The position numbers and the translations under genes were made by a program. Positions 60,580 to 64,000 of a DNA stretch of 64,000 nt are shown here, piece after piece. Each line of letters opens with the position of its first letter. Position 1 is the stretch's first letter. The notes under the pieces were generated by a model. That model did no database searches and was not told where the DNA came from. It worked only from the letters and a program-made list of their open reading frames with translations. The stretch lies in contig CAVVAH010000001.1 in NCBI GenBank assembly GCA_963746175.1, forward strand, positions 372,001-436,000, in the 5' to 3' direction. The DNA comes from CAVVAH01 sp963746175. Lineage in GTDB: Bacteria > Actinomycetota > Actinomycetes > JACCUZ01.

Positions 60580-61380
60580 GTGACGACCGGTCAGGACCTC
60601 GATGCGGCGCTCGAGCTGCTGCGCGAGGGGACCATCTCGGTCGAGGGCCGCCTGGTGGACGCGTCCAACGCGACGCTGTTCTGCGAGATCAGCCATGACG
60701 GCACGGACGGCCGGTGCGTCTACAAGCCGGTGGCGGGGGAGCGGCCGCTGTGGGACTTCCCGGACGGCACGCTCGCCGGGCGGGAGGTCGCCGCGTTCGC
60801 GGTCTCGGAGGCCGGCGGGTGGGGCGTCGTCCCACCGACCGTGCTGCGCGAGGGCCCGTTCGGCCTCGGCATGGTCCAGCTGTGGATCGACACCGTGGAC
60901 GCGCCGGACCTCGTCGACGTGATGGCCCCGGAACAGCTGCCACCCGGCTGGCTGCGTGTGCTCGACGCCCTCGGCTCCGACGGCGAGCCGGTCGTGCTCG
61001 GGCACGCCGACGACCCCCGGCTGCGGCGGATGGCTGTGCTCGACGTCGTCCTGAACAACGCCGACCGCAAGGGCGGTCACGTGCTCGTCGAGGCGGACGG
61101 CCGGGTGCGTGGCGTCGACCACGGTGTCTCGTTCCACACCGATCCGAAGCTGCGCACCGTGCTCTGGGGGTGGGCCGGGGAACCGCTGACCGACCGCGAG
61201 GGCGCCGCTCTGGAGGAGCTGCGCACCGCGCTGGACGGCGACCTCGGGACCCGGCTCGCCGACCTGGTGAGCCGACGGGAGCTGCGGGCCACCCAACGAC
61301 GTGTCGACGGGTTGCTCGCCGAGGGCCGGCTGCCGTACCCGGTCGACGGCTGGCCGGCGATCCCCTGGCCGCCGTTCTGA
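60580..61380 (+). CDS. SCO1664 family protein (kinase-like)
   Basis: This is a 266-residue protein with L-F-C-E-I-S-H-D-G and C-V-Y-K-P-V-A-G-E-R-P-L-W-D-F-P, a pattern seen in PI3/4-kinase-like folds, where the Lys binds phosphate. Later L-N-N-A-D-R-K-G-G-H and G-V-D-H-G-V-S-F-H resemble the catalytic and metal-binding loops of that kinase group. The substrate is unknown. A weak CAGACT box lies 7 bases before the GTG at 60580. Confidence 0.88.
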   Translation: MTTGQDLDAALELLREGTISVEGRLVDASNATLFCEISHDGTDGRCVYKPVAGERPLWDFPDGTLAGREVAAFAVSEAGGWGVVPPTVLREGPFGLGMVQLWIDTVDAPDLVDVMAPEQLPPGWLRVLDALGSDGEPVVLGHADDPRLRRMAVLDVVLNNADRKGGHVLVEADGRVRGVDHGVSFHTDPKLRTVLWGWAGEPLTDREGAALEELRTALDGDLGTRLADLVSRRELRATQRRVDGLLAEGRLPYPVDGWPAIPWPPF

Positions 61381-61394
61381 CGTCGCGCTCCACG

Positions 61395-61400
61395 TAGGAT
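61395..61400 (+). promoter_or_regulatory. Leaderless -10 box of mshC
   Basis: TAGGAT lies 6 bases before the GTG at 61407. Confidence 0.5.
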
Positions 61401-61406
61401 CCCGGC

Positions 61407-62642
61407 GTGCAGCCGTGGTCCGCCCCCGACGTCCCTTCCCTTCCCGGTGAGGGTCTTCCGCTGCGCCTGTACGACACCTCCGGCCGCGAGGTCCGGCCGA
61501 CCGCACCGGGTCCGACCGCACGGATGTACGTGTGCGGCATCACGCCGTACGACGCGACCCACCTCGGGCACGCCGCGACGTACGTCGCGTTCGACCTCGT
61601 GCACCGGGTCTGGCGCGACGCCGGCCACGACGTGCACTACGTGCAGAACGTCACCGACGTCGACGACCCCCTGCTCGAACGCGCCCAGCGCGACGGCGAG
61701 GACTGGGCCGAGCTGGCGGTGCGTGAGACCGCGCTGTTCCGTGAGGACATGGAGGCGCTGGCGGTGCTGCCGCCGCGGCACTTCGTGGGCGCGGTCGAGT
61801 CCATCCCGGGCATCGTCGCCATCGTCCGCCGGCTCCGGCAACAGGGTGCGGCGTACGACGTCGAGGGCGACACGTACTTCTCGGTGCACGCCGACCCGCG
61901 CTTCGGCTCGGTCGGCAACCTCGACGACGAGACCATGACCGTGCTGTCCGCCGAACGCGGCGGCGACCCGGAGCGGCCGGGCAAGAAGCACCCGCTGGAC
62001 TGCCTGCTCTGGCAGGCCGCGCGACCGGGGGAGCCGTCGTGGGAGACCGGCGACCCCGAGCTGCCGGCAGGCCGACCCGGCTGGCACGTCGAGTGCGCCG
62101 CGATCGCGCTGGAGAACCTCGGCGACGCGTTCGACGTGCAGGGCGGCGGCAGCGACCTGGTGTTCCCGCACCACGAGATGAGCGCCTCGGAGGCGCAGGT
62201 GCTCACCGGCACCTGGCCGTTCGCCCGGCACTACGTGCACGCCGGCATGGTCGGGCTCGACGGCGAGAAGATGTCGAAGTCCAAGGGCAACCTCGTCTTC
62301 GTCTCGGCGCTGCGCCGCGACGGACGCGACCCGGCGGCCGTCCGGCTCGCGCTGCTCGACCACCACTACCGCACCGACTGGACCTGGACCGAGGCCGACC
62401 TCGTCGCAGCCGAGGCCCGGCTGGCCCGCTGGCGCGAAGCCGTCGACCTGGCGGCCGGCCCGCCGGCCGAGCAGGTCCTGGCCGACGTGCGCCGTCACCT
62501 GGCCGACGACCTGGACGCCCCGGCAGCGCTGGCTACGGTCGACCGCTGGGTCAGCGGCGCCCTCGCGCGCGGTGGTGACGACGTCGACGCGCCGCCGCTG
62601 GTGCGCCGCACCGTCGACGCCCTCCTCGGCGTCAAGCTGTAG
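61407..62642 (+). CDS. mshC: Mycothiol ligase MshC
   Basis: This 411-residue enzyme joins cysteine to glucosaminyl-inositol in mycothiol synthesis, the main thiol buffer of actinobacteria. It is a relative of cysteinyl-tRNA synthetase: V-C-G-I-T-P-Y-D-A-T-H-L-G-H-A-A-T-Y carries the zinc Cys and the HIGH-like motif, C-A-A-I-A and H-H-E-M-S-A-S-E-A carry further ligands, and K-M-S-K-S-K-G-N-L is the KMSKS loop. The tRNA-binding end of CysS is missing, which separates it from CysRS. It confirms that the host makes mycothiol. Confidence 0.95.
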   Translation: MQPWSAPDVPSLPGEGLPLRLYDTSGREVRPTAPGPTARMYVCGITPYDATHLGHAATYVAFDLVHRVWRDAGHDVHYVQNVTDVDDPLLERAQRDGEDWAELAVRETALFREDMEALAVLPPRHFVGAVESIPGIVAIVRRLRQQGAAYDVEGDTYFSVHADPRFGSVGNLDDETMTVLSAERGGDPERPGKKHPLDCLLWQAARPGEPSWETGDPELPAGRPGWHVECAAIALENLGDAFDVQGGGSDLVFPHHEMSASEAQVLTGTWPFARHYVHAGMVGLDGEKMSKSKGNLVFVSALRRDGRDPAAVRLALLDHHYRTDWTWTEADLVAAEARLARWREAVDLAAGPPAEQVLADVRRHLADDLDAPAALATVDRWVSGALARGGDDVDAPPLVRRTVDALLGVKL

Positions 62643-62885
62643 GACCGCTGCTCCGATCGGAGCGCACCGGGCCCGCCGTCGTGCGTGCGGGTCAGAGCGG
62701 CTCGGGAGGAGGGAGCCGGCTCATCGCCGTCCGCGAGTGATCGTTTGCGACATGGATCACCGACTCGCCGGGGTCGACATCGGCGTGTCGGGGGCTCAGG
62801 TCGCAAACGATCTATTGGCGCGGACGCGGGAGGATCGTGCCGCCGTCCAGGCCGCTCGTGACCTAATTGCCGACTGCGATCAGGT
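62643..62885. other. Intergenic region between convergent mshC and rmlB
   Basis: This stretch of 243 bases has no convincing gene. It contains a 13-bp perfect inverted repeat, listed separately, and a 45-codon ORF from the ATG at 62752 to the stop at 62889 that covers the right repeat arm and has no ribosome site. Confidence 0.5.
62739..62812. repeat. 13-bp perfect inverted repeat, 48-base spacer
   Basis: GATCGTTTGCGAC at 62739-62751 is matched by its exact complement at 62800-62812. The arms are less GC-rich than the surroundings. The spacing is too long for a simple terminator; a protein-binding site, a small RNA fold or a dispersed repeat element are possible. Confidence 0.7.
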
Positions 62886-63881
62886 CTAGCGGCCGAGGCG
62901 GGAGTAGGTCTGCTCGGCGTGCTCCTTGGTGGCACGCCACCAGTCCTCGTGGTCGCGGTACCAGCCGACGGTCGCCTCGAGCCCGGCGCGGATGTCGCGG
63001 TACTTCGGGGTCCAGCCGGTCTCTGCACGCAGCTTCGACGAGTCGATCGCGTAGCGGAGGTCGTGACCCGGCCGGTCGCTCACGAGGTCGTACCAGTCCG
63101 CTGGCCTGCCCATGATCTCGAGCAGCGTCTCGACGATCTCGCGGTTGTTGCGCTCGCCGTCGGCGCCGATCAGGTAGGTCTCGCCCAGCCGGCCCTGCTC
63201 GACGATCGTCACGACCGCGTCGTTGTGGTCGTCGACGTGGATCCAGTCGCGGACGTTGGTCCCCTGGCCGTAGAGCTTGGGCTTCACGCCCTGCAGGATG
63301 TTGGTGATCTGCCGCGGGATGAACTTCTCGACGTGCTGGTAGGGCCCGTAGTTGTTGGAGCAGTTCGACAGCGTCACCTGCACCCCGAACGACCGCGCCC
63401 ACGCCCGCACGAGCAGGTCCGCGGACGCCTTGGTGGCGGAGTACGGGCTGGACGGGTTGTACGGCGTCTGCTCGGTGAACCGCTGCGGGTCGTCGAGCTC
63501 GAGGTCGCCGTACACCTCGTCCGTCGACACGTGGTGCAGCCGGACGTCGTGCCGCCGCACGGCCTCGAGCAGGCGGTAGGTGCCGATCACGTTGGCCTCG
63601 ACGAACGGCCACGGGTCGTCGAGGGAGTTGTCGTTGTGCGACTCCGCAGCGAAGTGCACGACCACGTCGCTGTCGGCCACCAGCCGGTCGACCAGGTCGC
63701 CGTCGGCCACGCTGCCGTGCACCAGCTCGACCCGGTCGGACACCGGCTCCAGGTTGGCCGCGTTGCCGGCGTACGTCAGCGCGTCCAGCACGCGCACCTG
63801 CCAGTCCGGCCGGGTCTCGGCCGTCCGGAGGACGAAGTTGGTGCCGATGAAACCGGCACCTCCGGTGACGAGCATCTTCAT
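62886..63881 (-). CDS. rmlB: dTDP-glucose 4,6-dehydratase
   Basis: This is a 331-residue extended SDR that makes dTDP-4-keto-6-deoxyglucose, the second step to dTDP-rhamnose. It has T-G-G-A-G-F-I-G-T-N-F at the NAD site, H-F-A-A-E-S-H-N-D-N, S-T-D-E-V-Y-G-D (catalytic Asp and Glu), Y-S-A-T-K-A-S (Tyr/Lys), and N-N-Y-G-P-Y-Q-H-V-E-K-F-I-P. ATG 63881 follows GGAGGAGAACCCC; its A is shared with the stop of the gene before it. It supplies rhamnose for the cell-wall linker or surface glycans. Confidence 0.95.
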   Translation of the reverse strand: MKMLVTGGAGFIGTNFVLRTAETRPDWQVRVLDALTYAGNAANLEPVSDRVELVHGSVADGDLVDRLVADSDVVVHFAAESHNDNSLDDPWPFVEANVIGTYRLLEAVRRHDVRLHHVSTDEVYGDLELDDPQRFTEQTPYNPSSPYSATKASADLLVRAWARSFGVQVTLSNCSNNYGPYQHVEKFIPRQITNILQGVKPKLYGQGTNVRDWIHVDDHNDAVVTIVEQGRLGETYLIGADGERNNREIVETLLEIMGRPADWYDLVSDRPGHDLRYAIDSSKLRAETGWTPKYRDIRAGLEATVGWYRDHEDWWRATKEHAEQTYSRLGR

Positions 63882-64000
63882 CAGGGGTTCTCCTCCGTGG
63901 GGGCCGCCGGCCGGTCGGCCGGCGTGCGTCGTGGGGTCGGGACGGCGAGGCTCCGCAGCCCGGGCGGCTCGCCGGTAGCGCCGCCGGACCAACCGCGGAA
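63881..64000 (-). CDS. C-terminal fragment of the gene upstream of rmlB
   Basis: One frame is open from the window end to a TGA at 63883-63881 that shares a base with the rmlB start (TGATG), the coupling style seen throughout the window. The 39 residues (F-R-G-W-S-G-G-A-T-G-E-P near the end of the window, Pro/Ala/Arg-rich tail) do not reveal a family. By position it could be another dTDP-rhamnose or glycosyltransferase gene. Confidence 0.45.
   Translation of the reverse strand, partial: FRGWSGGATGEPPGLRSLAVPTPRRTPADRPAAPTEENP

Noticed and set aside
62752..62889. A 45-codon ORF starting one base after the left inverted-repeat arm
   Set aside because: No ribosome site or leaderless box at the right spacing, no homology recognised, and it runs into the rmlB end.
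1..64000. CRISPR arrays, rRNA genes, insertion sequences and a replication origin
   Set aside because: No regularly spaced repeats, no rRNA-like segment, no transposase frame and no DnaA-box cluster were seen on reading both strands.

Overview
The window comes from a high-GC actinobacterium. The evidence is a mycothiol ligase gene (mshC) in its usual neighbourhood of a phosphomutase-like protein, a DUF3090 protein and a SCO1664-type protein, a mabA/inhA-type FabG-FabI pair, an actinobacterial VLRF1 release factor, many GTG starts, and many genes preceded by a TANNNT box about 6-7 bases before the start codon, which is the mark of leaderless transcripts. A Nocardioides-like (Propionibacteriales) host would fit, but that is an inference. 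Most of the window is ordinary chromosome with short intergenic gaps and many 1-4 base start/stop overlaps.

Layout. 1-9.4 kb: an SDR fragment, a permuted NlpC/P60-like peptidase coupled to an LD-carboxypeptidase, a DUF899 protein, a GH15 trehalase-type enzyme, SURF1, MoaA, dodecin, small conserved proteins and a secreted vWA plus lamin-tail protein. 9.5-11.26 kb: a decayed phage-derived integrative element. It lies between a duplicated 31-32 bp copy of the 3' end of tldE (attL-like) and tldE itself (attR-like), and carries fragments of a terminase small subunit and a tyrosine integrase. 11.2-15.1 kb: tldE, tldD and a quinone reductase. 15.2-18.5 kb: fabG, fabI and a Mur-ligase-like protein. 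18.5-25.5 kb: a methyltransferase, a LuxR regulator with a catalytically altered hydrolase domain, a small hydrolase, cyanophycin synthetase, cyanophycinase and SixA. 25.6-29.3 kb: serB, glgC and glgA.

29.3-48.3 kb: an ABC ATPase, an NfeD/SPFH pair, a secreted lytic transglycosylase, a TSUP exporter, an rRNA methylase, DUF1206, an epimerase, a SatD-like protein with a membrane partner, LtrA, a VOC-GrpB fusion, acVLRF1, GGDEF-EAL, an MFS exporter, PPK2 and an isolated MraY homologue. 48.4 kb: tRNA-Leu(GAG). 48.6-64 kb: an M20 peptidase, an amino-acid permease, an aldo/keto reductase and an LLM oxidoreductase (all three heavily frameshifted), UppP, Rieske, two M23 peptidases, CorA, the mshC cluster and rmlB.

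Themes. Cell-wall and lipid-II functions recur (LD-carboxypeptidase, lytic transglycosylase, MraY, UppP, two M23 proteins), as do storage polymers (glycogen, cyanophycin, trehalose, polyphosphate). At least 15 frame lesions occur, and essentially all can be explained as single- or double-base insertions. They cluster at 50-53.6 kb, which argues for local consensus errors rather than real gene decay. The most unusual structures are the tldE-borne attachment site, a chain of three mini-ORFs running into the MFS gene start, and the regular leaderless promoter pattern.
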